A stretch of 26,339 bases of DNA from an uncultured Eubacteriales bacterium (GCA_900556575.1 USPO01000005.1:1-26339); one strand, 5' to 3'. Positions 1 to 8,645 are shown, numbered from the stretch's first letter. Numbers and translations are program-made. Notes: a model not told the origin generated them from the sequence alone.

Positions 1-65
1 AGAAATGAAATACATATTATTTACAATTGTGTTTTGAAAATGTTATAAATTGTATGAAAACAAGA

Positions 66-101
66 GGGAGTGTAGCAAAATCACTGTTTTGCTACACCCC
101 C
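66..101 (-). terminator. Hairpin terminator of the zor operon
   Basis: Arms 66-80 and 87-101 pair over 15 positions with one mismatch, around a 6-base loop. On the minus strand the hairpin begins 6 bases after the zorC stop codon and is followed by a modest T-rich stretch (TCTTGTTTTC). It would end the three-gene transcript. The GTAGCAAAA arm is related to hairpins near 12260, 13473 and 13639. Confidence 0.65.
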
Positions 102-107
102 GTTTTG

Positions 108-1289
108 TTAATATTGTGCCTTTTGGGTTATTTTATATATTTGTATAATTGCACTGACTGTTGATTGCCAAAAAAATCTATGTTCATATCTTCCAAAATA
201 GTTACACCAATATTCGTGATATAGTCCCTGCCGTAACTCTGCATTACTGTAAGCCATTTTGCTTTGTATATGGTTTTCATAATCTTTCTTTGTAAAGAAG
301 TATACAGGACCGCCTTCACTTCCTATAAATTCAATTGCGTAATAGTATTCAAATTCCATTACTAATGAAGAACTTTGTTTATACCGAGTTATGTCTACAA
401 ATTCATACATTTTCCAGAAGTCTATTCTTTCATTATCAAGATTGCTATATAATTCATATAAGTTAATCCATGAATGATATTTTCTTTCAATCTCCGGTTT
501 GAGTAATTTAAAAAAGTCATTATATCTATCAGAATTATATTTTCCAATATAAGATTGGGTATGTTGAATTATATTGAAATATTTTATTAAATCGTTCATT
601 GATAACTTTTTAAAAAAGCTTGAAATGAAAAGCCTTAACATATCCAGCGAATTATTTTTTCGTAAAATTTCATTAAGATTAGCCTTATCAGTCTTAATAT
701 AAGCATCTTTACAGCAGAAAAAATAAAACATATCAGTACAGCTTTTGGATATTGCGGAGCTTGCTTTTATATTAAAGCTTTGAAGTTTATCCTGTATATG
801 TTCGCTAAATACTACATCCTGACATAATATTTGGCCTAATTTAATGTGGGGCCATTTGCCATTGAGTATTTTCAAAAATATATTTGTATTAATTGAAGAT
901 ATACTATAAAACTGCTTACGAATATCAACATTATCTAATATGCTTCCAAAAAACTTGTTAAATTTTCTATTATCAAATTTATTTTGCCAAGAATAGTATA
1001 AAGCTTTCAGGCAGTCAGTATTAAGACGTACTCGTATTATTTTAAATATATTATCCAGCTTAAGGTTATAGATATTGCCGGGTGCATACTTGCATAATTT
1101 AATTACATCAGTTGGTAAGAGTGTGTATGTATATCTCTTTAGCTCAGTTTCATTCATAGCCACAATTTTGCGAAGGAGTTTAATAAATGCATCATCTGAG
1201 ACATTGGGAGTATCCCCAATGTTCGGATGAGATAATTTTATTTCATTTAATGTTTGTTCTAATCTGAACGGTTGATTAATTTTTATCAT
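108..1289 (-). CDS. zorC: ZorC-like EH-signature protein of a Zorya-type defence operon
   Basis: A 393-residue soluble protein with no signal peptide or membrane segment. The C-terminal third has the pattern I associate with the EH_Signature family (the ZorC family of type I Zorya): ERIDFW at 287-292, an EFIGSEGGPVYFF strand with E320, and RYEHRFFWQ with H370. These residues would be the E and H that name the family. The N-terminal two thirds is helical and not recognised. The start ATG overlaps the zorB stop (ATGA, 4 bases), so translation is coupled. In E. coli Zorya I, ZorC is a DNA-binding cytoplasmic component that acts with ZorD after the ZorAB motor senses invasion. I infer a similar role here. 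Codon use is strongly AT-rich compared with mnmG. The family call rests on motif memory and operon context, not on a profile search. Confidence 0.7.
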   Translation of the reverse strand: MIKINQPFRLEQTLNEIKLSHPNIGDTPNVSDDAFIKLLRKIVAMNETELKRYTYTLLPTDVIKLCKYAPGNIYNLKLDNIFKIIRVRLNTDCLKALYYSWQNKFDNRKFNKFFGSILDNVDIRKQFYSISSINTNIFLKILNGKWPHIKLGQILCQDVVFSEHIQDKLQSFNIKASSAISKSCTDMFYFFCCKDAYIKTDKANLNEILRKNNSLDMLRLFISSFFKKLSMNDLIKYFNIIQHTQSYIGKYNSDRYNDFFKLLKPEIERKYHSWINLYELYSNLDNERIDFWKMYEFVDITRYKQSSSLVMEFEYYYAIEFIGSEGGPVYFFTKKDYENHIQSKMAYSNAELRQGLYHEYWCNYFGRYEHRFFWQSTVSAIIQIYKITQKAQY

Positions 1290-2026
1290 TGCTGACCACC
1301 TAATATTTTTTGCATTTCTGCAATCATTTCATCATCTTTTAATCTAAATTTTATTTCAACGCGGCGTGATTTTTCCATATCAACCTGCCCTAATGAATTA
1401 TATATAGGCTTACTCATTGAGCGTCCGTTTGCTGTTACAATTTCTCTCAAACGTGCTTTATTTTGTTCATTGAAAAGCGTTTGGTTATCGCTTACACAAA
1501 ATGCAGCAACCGCTAAGGCACGTTTTTGAGACAAATCAAGATTGTACATATAATCGCCCTGTGTGTCTGTATGACCTTCTATAATTATTTCCGCCACATA
1601 TTCAGAAAAGTCATCTGATAGTAATATGGAGAAATATTTTGGCAAAAACTCCATTAAAAAAGCTGTACCATTTGCATTTAGAACGTCTTGATTATAGTCA
1701 AACAGCAAGTTAGAGTCAAATGCTATTGCTCCGGTTTGGGAGTCAACTGATATTTTTAATGATGTTTGGGCAAACTCTGTCTTTAAAGAGTCAATAAGTT
1801 TGCTTCGTATACCTACAATCTGTTCAATTTGCTGCTTGCTTTGATATAATTCGCTTTTTGTTTCAAGAATTTCATGATTTTTTATCTCATAATTCTTTTG
1901 TGCACCGAGAAGTGTAACAGCAGTTATTAATATAAACATAAGCAACAGTGTTGCCATCATATCAGAATATGACTGCCAATATTCATGTCCGTTATCAGAA
2001 TGTCGGTTGTTTCGACGATATTTCAT
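1286..2026 (-). CDS. zorB: ZorB-like stator protein (MotB/OmpA type)
   Basis: A 246-residue protein. A short cytoplasmic N-terminus leads into one membrane helix (about 23-42) preceded by YSD, with D22 at the position of the proton-carrying aspartate of MotB/ExbD/ZorB. A coiled stretch (about 45-85) follows, then an OmpA-like peptidoglycan-binding domain with EGHTDTQGD, a following NLDLSQKRA segment, and KSRRVEIKF near the C-terminus. The family forms the ion-driven membrane motor with ZorA, and the OmpA domain grips peptidoglycan. The start ATG overlaps the zorA stop (TAATG), and a GGAGG ribosome binding site lies inside the end of zorA. The same architecture occurs in flagellar MotB, but no flagellar genes are nearby, and the long-tailed partner plus the EH-type neighbour favour ZorB. 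Confidence 0.82.
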   Translation of the reverse strand: MKYRRNNRHSDNGHEYWQSYSDMMATLLLMFILITAVTLLGAQKNYEIKNHEILETKSELYQSKQQIEQIVGIRSKLIDSLKTEFAQTSLKISVDSQTGAIAFDSNLLFDYNQDVLNANGTAFLMEFLPKYFSILLSDDFSEYVAEIIIEGHTDTQGDYMYNLDLSQKRALAVAAFCVSDNQTLFNEQNKARLREIVTANGRSMSKPIYNSLGQVDMEKSRRVEIKFRLKDDEMIAEMQKILGGQQ

Positions 2027-4563
2027 TATCGGTGGCCTCCCTTATTATTTAATTCTTTCTCAACACTGTTTTTTAGGAGACTGACTGTGTTTACATAATC
2101 TGCTGTTTCTTTGGTTAGATTTTTTATTACATCTCTGTACTCATCGCAAGAAACACTTATTGCTTTTGGAACATTATCAATGATGTCCTTTATTTGAATT
2201 ATCGTTCCTGAAAGATGTCTTGTAATATCAGCCATGTTCTTATCAAAGGTTGAAAATGCACCGTTTAGAGCTTTTTCAAGCCCCTTATCTAATTCAGTGG
2301 TTTTATTACTCATTTGTTTAGCAGATTTAAGAAATTCATTAGATATTTCTTTCATTTCTTTTGCGGATTGAGTTCTTTGCGTATCTATAAAGTTTTCAAA
2401 TTCGTTTATTTTCTTTGTAAAGGTATTATGTAATTTAATAGATGACGAATTTATATTATTTACTAAATTATCACATTTCTTTAAAAGATTTTCTGTTTCT
2501 TTTTGAATTTTACTATTACTTACATCAATGTTATTAATATAATTTGCAACATTATCTATATATTTAGATTGTTTTTTTACAGTATCTGAATGATGCTTTA
2601 TGTCTTCGGTAAGTAAATCAAGTTTACTGCTTAAAGAGTCTTGCATTTCGGTTGTAGTATCTAAGAATAAATTCATATTTAAAATTATATCCTCTGATGC
2701 TTGATTGATGTTTTTAATATCTTTAGAAGTCTTGCAAATTTCATCTATAACAGTTTTAACGTGCTTTGAAGACTCTTTTTGGAGTACACATAGTTCAGTT
2801 ATTGTATTACCCAATTCTTTGAATTGACCTCCTAAAGCTTTGTTCATTTCAGATATAAATGAGTTAATTATATTAGCAAGTCCTTTTATTTGGTTATCAG
2901 CAACAATTTGAGTAAATTGTTGAATAGAATTCTCAAGCTTTGATAAAGCAGGAGTAAATTGCGTTCCAAATTCAAGACCTATTTCTTTAGGCAATTCTTC
3001 TATTAGTAAAGAATTAGATGTAGTCATAGTATCTTCAAATGAAGAAGAAAGGCTATCTCTTAATTGATAAATAGAAGAAGTTATCGTGTTTTTAAGTGAA
3101 GAGATAATATTGTCAGAAGCATTATCAAGCGAGTTACGTTGTGCAAACTGATTTTTAACAACTTCAGCCAATGAAGATGAAATGCCGCTGTATATAGTAT
3201 CAAGTAACTCACCATGTTTAAACTGATTTCCAATGACTTCGTGAATAGAAGAGGAAACAGTCGATGAATTATCAGATATAAGCTTTATAGTATTAGCCAT
3301 ATTATCGTTGGTTAAGGCAATAGAGTCAAGAGAATTCTGCTGTAATTTTTGATTTTCAGATAATAAGTTTACATAATCTGAAATCTTTTCGTTAAGAGTA
3401 CTATTAGAAGAGGTAATAGCAGTTCCTAAAGAAGATATGATATTTTTTGATACTCCATTAATTAAAGTTTCAAATTTATCCGATAAGGTATTAATTGATT
3501 CGTATCGCTTATTTTGATTATCTGTTATACCGTTTGAGATATTATTTAAAATTTTTGATGTTTCGGTATATTTTGAGTAGATTGTATCTTTTATATCTGA
3601 TGAGACTCTTTCTAATGATGTATTAAGTATATTATTTTGTGTTTTTACTGTATCGATTAAATTCTCCATTAACTCGTTAGATTTATTTGAAGAATTTAGT
3701 GATTGAGAAAATTTAGACAGTATTATATCTATATTTCTGCTCATAATATCACCAATATTGCGTGATAACTGATCGGTAACATTGCTCAATAATTCCGTTT
3801 GTTTTTCTTGATATTTAATTATATAATTGACAGATTGATTTGTACCGTCCGGAACTATATTCAGTTTAAATTCTTCAATAAATTTATCAAGAGAATTGAG
3901 TACAGAAGTAGTCTTTTCTTTATATAAAAGACCGTATAATATAGAAAATGTCATTCCGTATATTGAGGTTAAAAAGGCAATTTTCATTCCTTCCATTAGA
4001 GGAACAATACTATTAGTTATTGCCTCAGTAGAAGAAGTATCAAATGACAAAAGACCGAAAAATAATCCGACAAATGTGCCTAATATACCTAATCCGGTCA
4101 TTATACCCATTATTTGATCGTTATAATGCTTTTTTATGATAGTATATATACAATCATCATTTATAAAGTCATTAATATCACAATTAACAATGTTAATTTC
4201 TGATGAGTTTTGTATTCTTTTAAATTCATTATAGTATTCTGTAAATTGTTCATTTAATAATTTGTTTGAGAAATACTCTGTGTTTGATTTGAAAATACTA
4301 TTAATACTTATATTTTTATCTTTTTTTGAAGTATTTATTATAGTATCTGTCAATGAATCAAATTCAATTTCTGCTTTATATGCTGGGTGTAGACCTAATA
4401 AAATTCCTGTTAGAATAAATATAGCTGCAATAATTAGCATGATAACGTTAATAATTAATGATGTTGCATTATTAGATTTGGTAATTGAAATAATAAGAAA
4501 AATAATCCAAAAAACCATAATAGATGCGAATATTATTGCAGGTAAAATATTGTGTTTTTTCAT
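2026..4563 (-). CDS. zorA: ZorA-like MotA/ExbB motor protein with a very long cytoplasmic tail
   Basis: An 845-residue protein. Two N-terminal hydrophobic helices (about 9-28 and 35-58) are followed by a cytoplasmic segment. The MotA/TolQ/ExbB core has helices near 150-173 (a glycine-rich IMTGLGILGTFVGLFFG stretch) and 186-214 (PLMEGMKIAFLTSIYG). The remaining 620 or so residues are a Ser/Asn/Ile-rich helical, coiled-coil-like tail with loosely repeated 'ISSSL...VVKNQF' segments. This is the hallmark of ZorA. Structural work on E. coli Zorya shows a ZorA pentamer around a ZorB dimer with a long intracellular tail thought to pass the signal to ZorC/ZorD. First gene of the operon, read from the promoter at 4611-4639. 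An AAAGGA ribosome binding site lies about 12 bases upstream, slightly distant. Confidence 0.82.
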   Translation of the reverse strand: MKKHNILPAIIFASIMVFWIIFLIISITKSNNATSLIINVIMLIIAAIFILTGILLGLHPAYKAEIEFDSLTDTIINTSKKDKNISINSIFKSNTEYFSNKLLNEQFTEYYNEFKRIQNSSEINIVNCDINDFINDDCIYTIIKKHYNDQIMGIMTGLGILGTFVGLFFGLLSFDTSSTEAITNSIVPLMEGMKIAFLTSIYGMTFSILYGLLYKEKTTSVLNSLDKFIEEFKLNIVPDGTNQSVNYIIKYQEKQTELLSNVTDQLSRNIGDIMSRNIDIILSKFSQSLNSSNKSNELMENLIDTVKTQNNILNTSLERVSSDIKDTIYSKYTETSKILNNISNGITDNQNKRYESINTLSDKFETLINGVSKNIISSLGTAITSSNSTLNEKISDYVNLLSENQKLQQNSLDSIALTNDNMANTIKLISDNSSTVSSSIHEVIGNQFKHGELLDTIYSGISSSLAEVVKNQFAQRNSLDNASDNIISSLKNTITSSIYQLRDSLSSSFEDTMTTSNSLLIEELPKEIGLEFGTQFTPALSKLENSIQQFTQIVADNQIKGLANIINSFISEMNKALGGQFKELGNTITELCVLQKESSKHVKTVIDEICKTSKDIKNINQASEDIILNMNLFLDTTTEMQDSLSSKLDLLTEDIKHHSDTVKKQSKYIDNVANYINNIDVSNSKIQKETENLLKKCDNLVNNINSSSIKLHNTFTKKINEFENFIDTQRTQSAKEMKEISNEFLKSAKQMSNKTTELDKGLEKALNGAFSTFDKNMADITRHLSGTIIQIKDIIDNVPKAISVSCDEYRDVIKNLTKETADYVNTVSLLKNSVEKELNNKGGHR

Positions 4564-4610
4564 AATTTAATATTATCCTTTCGTACTATATAAATGTAAA
4601 TTATGTAATG

Positions 4611-4639
4611 ATTATAACACAATTTAATAATATTTTCAA
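4611..4639 (-). promoter_or_regulatory. Sigma-A promoter of the zor operon
   Basis: On the minus strand, TTGAAA (4634-4639) and a perfect TATAAT (4611-4616) are separated by exactly 17 bases. The predicted start near 4604 gives a leader of about 40 bases to the zorA ATG. Confidence 0.7.
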
Positions 4640-4690
4640 TACTTTATCTGAAATTTGTATAAAAATATATAAAAAAAGAAAATAATGAAA

Positions 4691-4714
4691 AACGGTGCAA
4701 AAATAAGCACCGTT
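4691..4714 (-). terminator. Terminator of the RluA-family gene
   Basis: AACGGTGC (4691-4698) pairs perfectly with GCACCGTT (4707-4714) around an 8-base loop. On the minus strand TTTTTCATT follows directly. It begins 3 bases after the stop codon, and it also insulates the zor promoter downstream. Confidence 0.8.
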
Positions 4715-4717
4715 CTT

Positions 4718-5635
4718 TTAAAAATCTTCCGCAAATTCGGGCATGATTCTAAACTCCCTGCCGTTAAGATATTCAAGTTTTCCGCAGTCAGTCATGTCAA
4801 ATATAAGCCGATAACTTGCAAGCTTGTACCTTTCGCCGGTTTTCGAGCCGCCGTATTTGCTGTCACCGCTCAATGCATGACCGAAAGATGAAAGCTGGGC
4901 CCTGATTTGATGGGTTCTTCCCGTTAAAAGCTCGATTTCAAGCAAAGTTTTTCCGTTTTTCGCGGCAATCGCCTTGTAGTTTAGACTTACGGCTTTTGAA
5001 TTTTCCTGTACCGCTTTTGTTATTTTTACCTGTTTTTCACCTCGCGTCAGATTTCCGCTCAGATTTCCTTCACCTTCGATTATACCGTCGGCAATGCACA
5101 GATAATACTTGTGTATCTCTCTTGTTCGTATTTTTTCGTTTAAAATACGGAGTGCGGCGGCATTTTTTGCTGCAATTATAATTCCCGATGTGTTGCGGTC
5201 AAGTCTGTTACACAATGCCGGAGCAAAGCTGTGTTCCTGTTCGGGACTGTACTCCTTTTTTGCATACAGATAGCTTTGAATTTGTTCTATGAGAGTTCCG
5301 CTTGTGTTTCTGTCATCAGCATGAACAACTACTCCGGCGGCTTTGTTTATCAAAAGAATATTATCGTCCTCATAAACAATATCCAGATTATACGGTATCG
5401 GGGTAAAATCGGATTTTTTCGGTGATTCAAAAAACTCGTCCTTTAGGAAAAGTTTCAATTCATCGCCTTCATTCAGCATATAGGAGCCGTCTTTAATATG
5501 CTTGCCGTTTACTTTAATGCATTTCTTGCGAATACTTTTATACAGCATACTCTTCGGCATTTTAGGTAAATATTTTGCAAAAAATTTATCTACTCTCTGT
5601 CCGGCATCGTTTTTTGTTATTTTCAGTTCTCTCAT
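4718..5635 (-). CDS. RluA-family 23S rRNA-type pseudouridine synthase
   Basis: Isomerises uridine to pseudouridine in RNA, probably 23S rRNA. Of 305 residues, an N-terminal S4 RNA-binding domain (about 1-60, with CIKVNGKHI) is followed by the RluA catalytic domain. The active-site motif is NRLDRNTSG at 143-151, with catalytic D146. Asn replaces the His of the more common HRLD form, a variant seen in some RluA/RluC-like enzymes. Further family motifs are LLINKAAGVVVH and LLTGRTHQIRAQL. The exact target (RluC-, RluD- or YlyB-like) cannot be decided here. I chose the ATG at 5635 because AAAGG lies 9 bases upstream; an upstream ATG at 5659 has no ribosome binding site. A leader of about 128 bases with inverted repeats precedes it. 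Confidence 0.9.
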   Translation of the reverse strand: MRELKITKNDAGQRVDKFFAKYLPKMPKSMLYKSIRKKCIKVNGKHIKDGSYMLNEGDELKLFLKDEFFESPKKSDFTPIPYNLDIVYEDDNILLINKAAGVVVHADDRNTSGTLIEQIQSYLYAKKEYSPEQEHSFAPALCNRLDRNTSGIIIAAKNAAALRILNEKIRTREIHKYYLCIADGIIEGEGNLSGNLTRGEKQVKITKAVQENSKAVSLNYKAIAAKNGKTLLEIELLTGRTHQIRAQLSSFGHALSGDSKYGGSKTGERYKLASYRLIFDMTDCGKLEYLNGREFRIMPEFAEDF

Positions 5636-5667
5636 GTTTAACAACCTTTCATAATTCATATATAATT

Positions 5668-5733
5668 AAGCACAGATGTCGCTCAATATCTAAGTAGGTG
5701 TGTACAGGCTGCAAGTTCCGGCAAGCTGTGCTT
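5668..5733 (-). other. Candidate structured 5' leader of the RluA-family gene
   Basis: An 8-base perfect closing stem (AAGCACAG at 5668-5675 with CTGTGCTT at 5726-5733) encloses about 50 bases that are visibly less AT-rich than the surrounding DNA. On the minus strand it lies between the candidate promoter and the ribosome binding site. I do not recognise a riboswitch class. Transcription direction is inferred. Confidence 0.35.
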
Positions 5734-5769
5734 CGATTAAAAAAATTTAAAACTTTTTTTCTAAAATAT

Positions 5770-5799
5770 ATTGTATCATAAAACGTTTTGTGTTACAAT
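5770..5799. promoter_or_regulatory. Near-palindromic divergent promoter between the RluA-family gene and yesL-mnmG
   Basis: A 30-base imperfect palindrome centred on AAAACGTTTT. Read on plus it gives TTGTAT (5771-5776), 17 bases, TACAAT (5794-5799). Read on minus it gives TTGTAA (5793-5798), 17 bases, TACAAT (5770-5775). The same DNA could serve as -35 and -10 for both directions. A TATAAT at 5801-5806 is an alternative plus-strand -10. Confidence 0.55.
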
Positions 5800-5841
5800 A
5801 TATAATAGAAAAATTTTTTATTTTTGAAAGGAATGAAGTGA

Positions 5842-6747
5842 ATGAGTTTTTTGGACGGTAAAGGTCTTGCTTCGGGAATGATGAAGGAAGGCAAAGGAAT
5901 CGATAAGAACGAGCCGCAGAAAAAAGGATTTTTCCTCTTTTTTGATATTATTTGGCATAAGCTTGGAAAGTTTATTCAGGCTAATGCCCTATACTCAATA
6001 TTGAGTATCCTTTGGCTGGCTTTTCTTTATCTTGTTGCTCCGGTAAGAATCGAATGGCTGCAATCGATTGTGGGTAATGCGGAAGGTGCCGATGCTATGA
6101 CTCAGGCTATGGCTTTTGGACTGCGTGAGATTTTTACTTTGGTTATGTTTAATCTGTGGGGAAATCCGCTGCTCGGTCCGTCATATGCGTACATAACACG
6201 CTGCTTTACAAGAGGTGAACCGCTTTTCGGTGTATGGAGCGATGGTTTTGATACCTTTAAGCAGAACTTTAAGCAGGCAATTGCACTGTTTATTATAGAT
6301 GCTGTGGTTGTAATAATGGGAATAACAGCCGCATTTTTCTACTACGGTCAATATACATCGACAGGTAATAACGCTTGGCTTTTCCTCTGCGGTTTATTTG
6401 GTGCATTAATATTTATATATACGATTATGCATTACTATATATATCAGATTATGATAACCTTTGAATGTTCGTTGGGACAGCTGTTCAAAAATGCAATCCT
6501 CTGTGCAGTGGCGCATCTCCCTATGGCAATTGTGCATACTGTTATCAGTGCCGGAATTATTATTGCACTGTCATTTGCCGTATTTCCCGGAATTGTGATA
6601 GTATTTGATTTACTGTTAGGTCTTTGCCTGACACGCTTTCCGATGGAATTTTATGCGGCAAGAGTTGTTAAGAAGATAATTAAGCAGCAGGAAAAGCAGA
6701 CAAATGCCAATAAAGCCAAAATTACTTATATAAAGGGGGATAATTGA
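5842..6747 (+). CDS. YesL-family (DUF624) membrane protein
   Basis: A 301-residue multi-pass membrane protein. A hydrophilic N-terminus of about 30 residues (KGIDKNEPQKKG) is followed by the YesL/DUF624 opening, with an FFDIIWHKLGKFIQANALY segment and about five or six hydrophobic helices, and a basic Lys/Gln-rich C-terminus (KKIIKQQEKQ). The family's function is not established; members often sit near sugar transport or regulatory genes. Here it is co-transcribed with mnmG: its TGA overlaps the mnmG ATG by one base, and the GGGGG ribosome binding site of mnmG lies within its last codons. The start is supported by GAAAGGAATG upstream. No function is inferred from the mnmG pairing. Confidence 0.75.
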   Translation: MSFLDGKGLASGMMKEGKGIDKNEPQKKGFFLFFDIIWHKLGKFIQANALYSILSILWLAFLYLVAPVRIEWLQSIVGNAEGADAMTQAMAFGLREIFTLVMFNLWGNPLLGPSYAYITRCFTRGEPLFGVWSDGFDTFKQNFKQAIALFIIDAVVVIMGITAAFFYYGQYTSTGNNAWLFLCGLFGALIFIYTIMHYYIYQIMITFECSLGQLFKNAILCAVAHLPMAIVHTVISAGIIIALSFAVFPGIVIVFDLLLGLCLTRFPMEFYAARVVKKIIKQQEKQTNANKAKITYIKGDN

Positions 6748-8612
6748 TGAATTTGGGAAGCTATGATATAGCCGTTATCGGCGGCGGTCATGCCGGCTGC
6801 GAGGCTGCGTTTGCAGCGGCTCGTTTGGGATTGAAAACGGTTATGTTTTCTATAAGTCTTGACGCAATAGGAAACCTTCCTTGTAATCCGAGCATCGGAG
6901 GAACAGCAAAGGGACATCTTGTAAGAGAGGTTGATGCTCTCGGCGGTGAGATGGGAAAAGCGGCAGATGCAACGTTTATTCAGTCAAAAATGCTTAACCG
7001 AGGAAAGGGACCTGCGGTTCATTCCTTGAGAGCACAGATAGACAGAGGACGTTACCATTTGGAAATGAAAAAACGTCTTGAAAATCAGAAGAACCTCTAT
7101 ATTAAACAGGCGGAAATCGTAGATATAAAGGTTGAGGACGGCAAGGTGTGCGGAGTTGTTACTCATACCGGAGTGGAGTATTCCGTAAAAGCTGTTATAA
7201 TAGCATCGGGTACATATTTAAAAGGAAAAATTTTGATAGGCAGCTATTCAAGAGAGAGCGGACCGGATGGTATGTTTCCGGCAAATGAGCTTTCGGAAAA
7301 TCTACGAAAGCTTGGAATAGAATTAAGACGTTTTAAAACCGGTACACCGGCACGAATTCATGCCGATTCTTTAAGGTATGATGAAATGGAAATTGAATAC
7401 GGCGATGAAAAAATTGTGCCGTTTTCTTTTGATAATGAACATATTGAAAGAGAACAAATACCATGCTATCTTGTTTATACAAATGAGCAGACACATAAGA
7501 TAATCATGGATAACCTTGAAAGAAGTGCGATGTACGGCGGAATGGTAGAGGGTGTAGGTCCGAGATATTGTCCGTCAATCGAGGATAAGGTTGTACGTTT
7601 TGCGAATAAATCACGTCATCAGCTGTTTATCGAACCTATGGGTGACGGAACAAAGGAAATGTATGCACAGGGCTTTTCTACAAGTTTACCGGAAGATGTA
7701 CAGCTTGAAATGTACAGAAGTGTAAAAGGTCTTGAAGATGCGGAAATAATGAGAAGCGCGTATGCAATTGAATATGATTGCTGCGACCCTCAGCAGCTGA
7801 AAGCTACTCTTGAATTTAAGAGCATTGAAAACCTTTACGGTGCCGGACAGTTCAACGGTACTTCCGGATACGAGGAGGCGGCGGCACAGGGTATAGTTGC
7901 GGGAATAAATGCCGCATTAAAACTTAAAGGCGAAGAACCGATGATATTGGAACGTTCGGACGGCTATATAGGAACATTGATCGATGACCTTATAACAAAG
8001 GGAACAAACGAACCATACAGAATGATGACATCAAGAAGTGAATACAGACTGCTTTTGAGACAGGATAATGCAGATGAGAGATTAACGCCTATCGGATACC
8101 GTGTCGGACTTATAAGCGAGGATAGATATGCAAGACTTCAGAAGAAGCTGCAAATGGTTGATGAGGAAATTAAACGTGCGGAGAATACGATAATTCCGCC
8201 GAAAAAAGCGAATCCGATACTTGAAAAGTATAATTCAACACCGATAAAGACAGGTCTTAGGCTGTCGGAATTGGTAAGACGTCCGGAGCTTAACTATGAA
8301 AGGCTTGCACCGGTTGATGAAACAAGACCGGAGTTGCCGGAGGCAGTTCTTGAAGAGGCAGAAATAAAGATGAAATATAAAGGATATATTGACCGCCAGA
8401 TAGATCAGGTTAATAAGTTCAAAAAGCTTGAAAGACGTTTACTGCCGGAAGATATTAATTATGATGATGTTTACGGGTTAAGAATAGAGGCACGTCAAAA
8501 GCTGAATAAGGTGCGTCCGAAATCATTGGGACAGGCATCGAGAATAAGCGGTGTTTCACCGGCGGATATGTCTGTTTTGATAATTCATATGGAAGCAAAT
8601 AGGAATAAATAA
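6747..8612 (+). CDS. mnmG: tRNA uridine-34 5-carboxymethylaminomethyl-modifying enzyme, MnmG (GidA)
   Basis: The FAD subunit of the MnmE-MnmG complex, which installs cmnm5 on U34 of tRNAs reading NNA/NNG codons, using FAD, NADH, glycine and methylene-THF. The product is 621 residues, a normal length. Visible motifs are the dinucleotide-binding VIGGGHAGCEAA at about 10-21, NPSIGGTAKGHLVREVDALGG, FKTGTPARI, the MnmG-typical FIEPMGDGT, and GQFNGTSGYEEAAAQG near the FAD site. The helical C-terminal MnmE/tRNA-binding region ends with SRISGVSPADMSVL. The ATG at 6747 overlaps the upstream TGA and has GGGGG 7 bases before it. A TTG three bases earlier is less likely. mnmE is not in the window. Confidence 0.97.
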   Translation: MNLGSYDIAVIGGGHAGCEAAFAAARLGLKTVMFSISLDAIGNLPCNPSIGGTAKGHLVREVDALGGEMGKAADATFIQSKMLNRGKGPAVHSLRAQIDRGRYHLEMKKRLENQKNLYIKQAEIVDIKVEDGKVCGVVTHTGVEYSVKAVIIASGTYLKGKILIGSYSRESGPDGMFPANELSENLRKLGIELRRFKTGTPARIHADSLRYDEMEIEYGDEKIVPFSFDNEHIEREQIPCYLVYTNEQTHKIIMDNLERSAMYGGMVEGVGPRYCPSIEDKVVRFANKSRHQLFIEPMGDGTKEMYAQGFSTSLPEDVQLEMYRSVKGLEDAEIMRSAYAIEYDCCDPQQLKATLEFKSIENLYGAGQFNGTSGYEEAAAQGIVAGINAALKLKGEEPMILERSDGYIGTLIDDLITKGTNEPYRMMTSRSEYRLLLRQDNADERLTPIGYRVGLISEDRYARLQKKLQMVDEEIKRAENTIIPPKKANPILEKYNSTPIKTGLRLSELVRRPELNYERLAPVDETRPELPEAVLEEAEIKMKYKGYIDRQIDQVNKFKKLERRLLPEDINYDDVYGLRIEARQKLNKVRPKSLGQASRISGVSPADMSVLIIHMEANRNK

Positions 8613-8645
8613 AAATCGGGGCGGATTTTTTCCGCTCCGATTTTT
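8611..8645. terminator. Bidirectional terminator between mnmG and exoA
   Basis: A 15-base stem (8611-8625, AAAAATCGGGGCGGA) pairs with the T-rich opposite arm ending at 8645. The A-run on one side and T-run on the other give U-tails in both directions. It starts at the mnmG stop and ends at the exoA stop. Confidence 0.85.

Noticed and set aside
20..49. Plus-strand promoter (TTTACA, 18 bases, TATAAA) pointing into the zor operon
   Set aside because: Weak match in very AT-rich DNA, with a hairpin only about 10 bases past the predicted start; not supported enough to list.
1286..4563. Flagellar MotA/MotB or TolQ/ExbB transport pair
   Set aside because: The very long C-terminal tail on the MotA-like protein, absence of any flagellar or transport genes, and the EH-type third gene fit Zorya better.
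3896..4570. Plus-strand open frames opposite zorA
   Set aside because: Antisense shadows of the zorA membrane region; no ribosome binding site and no recognisable protein.
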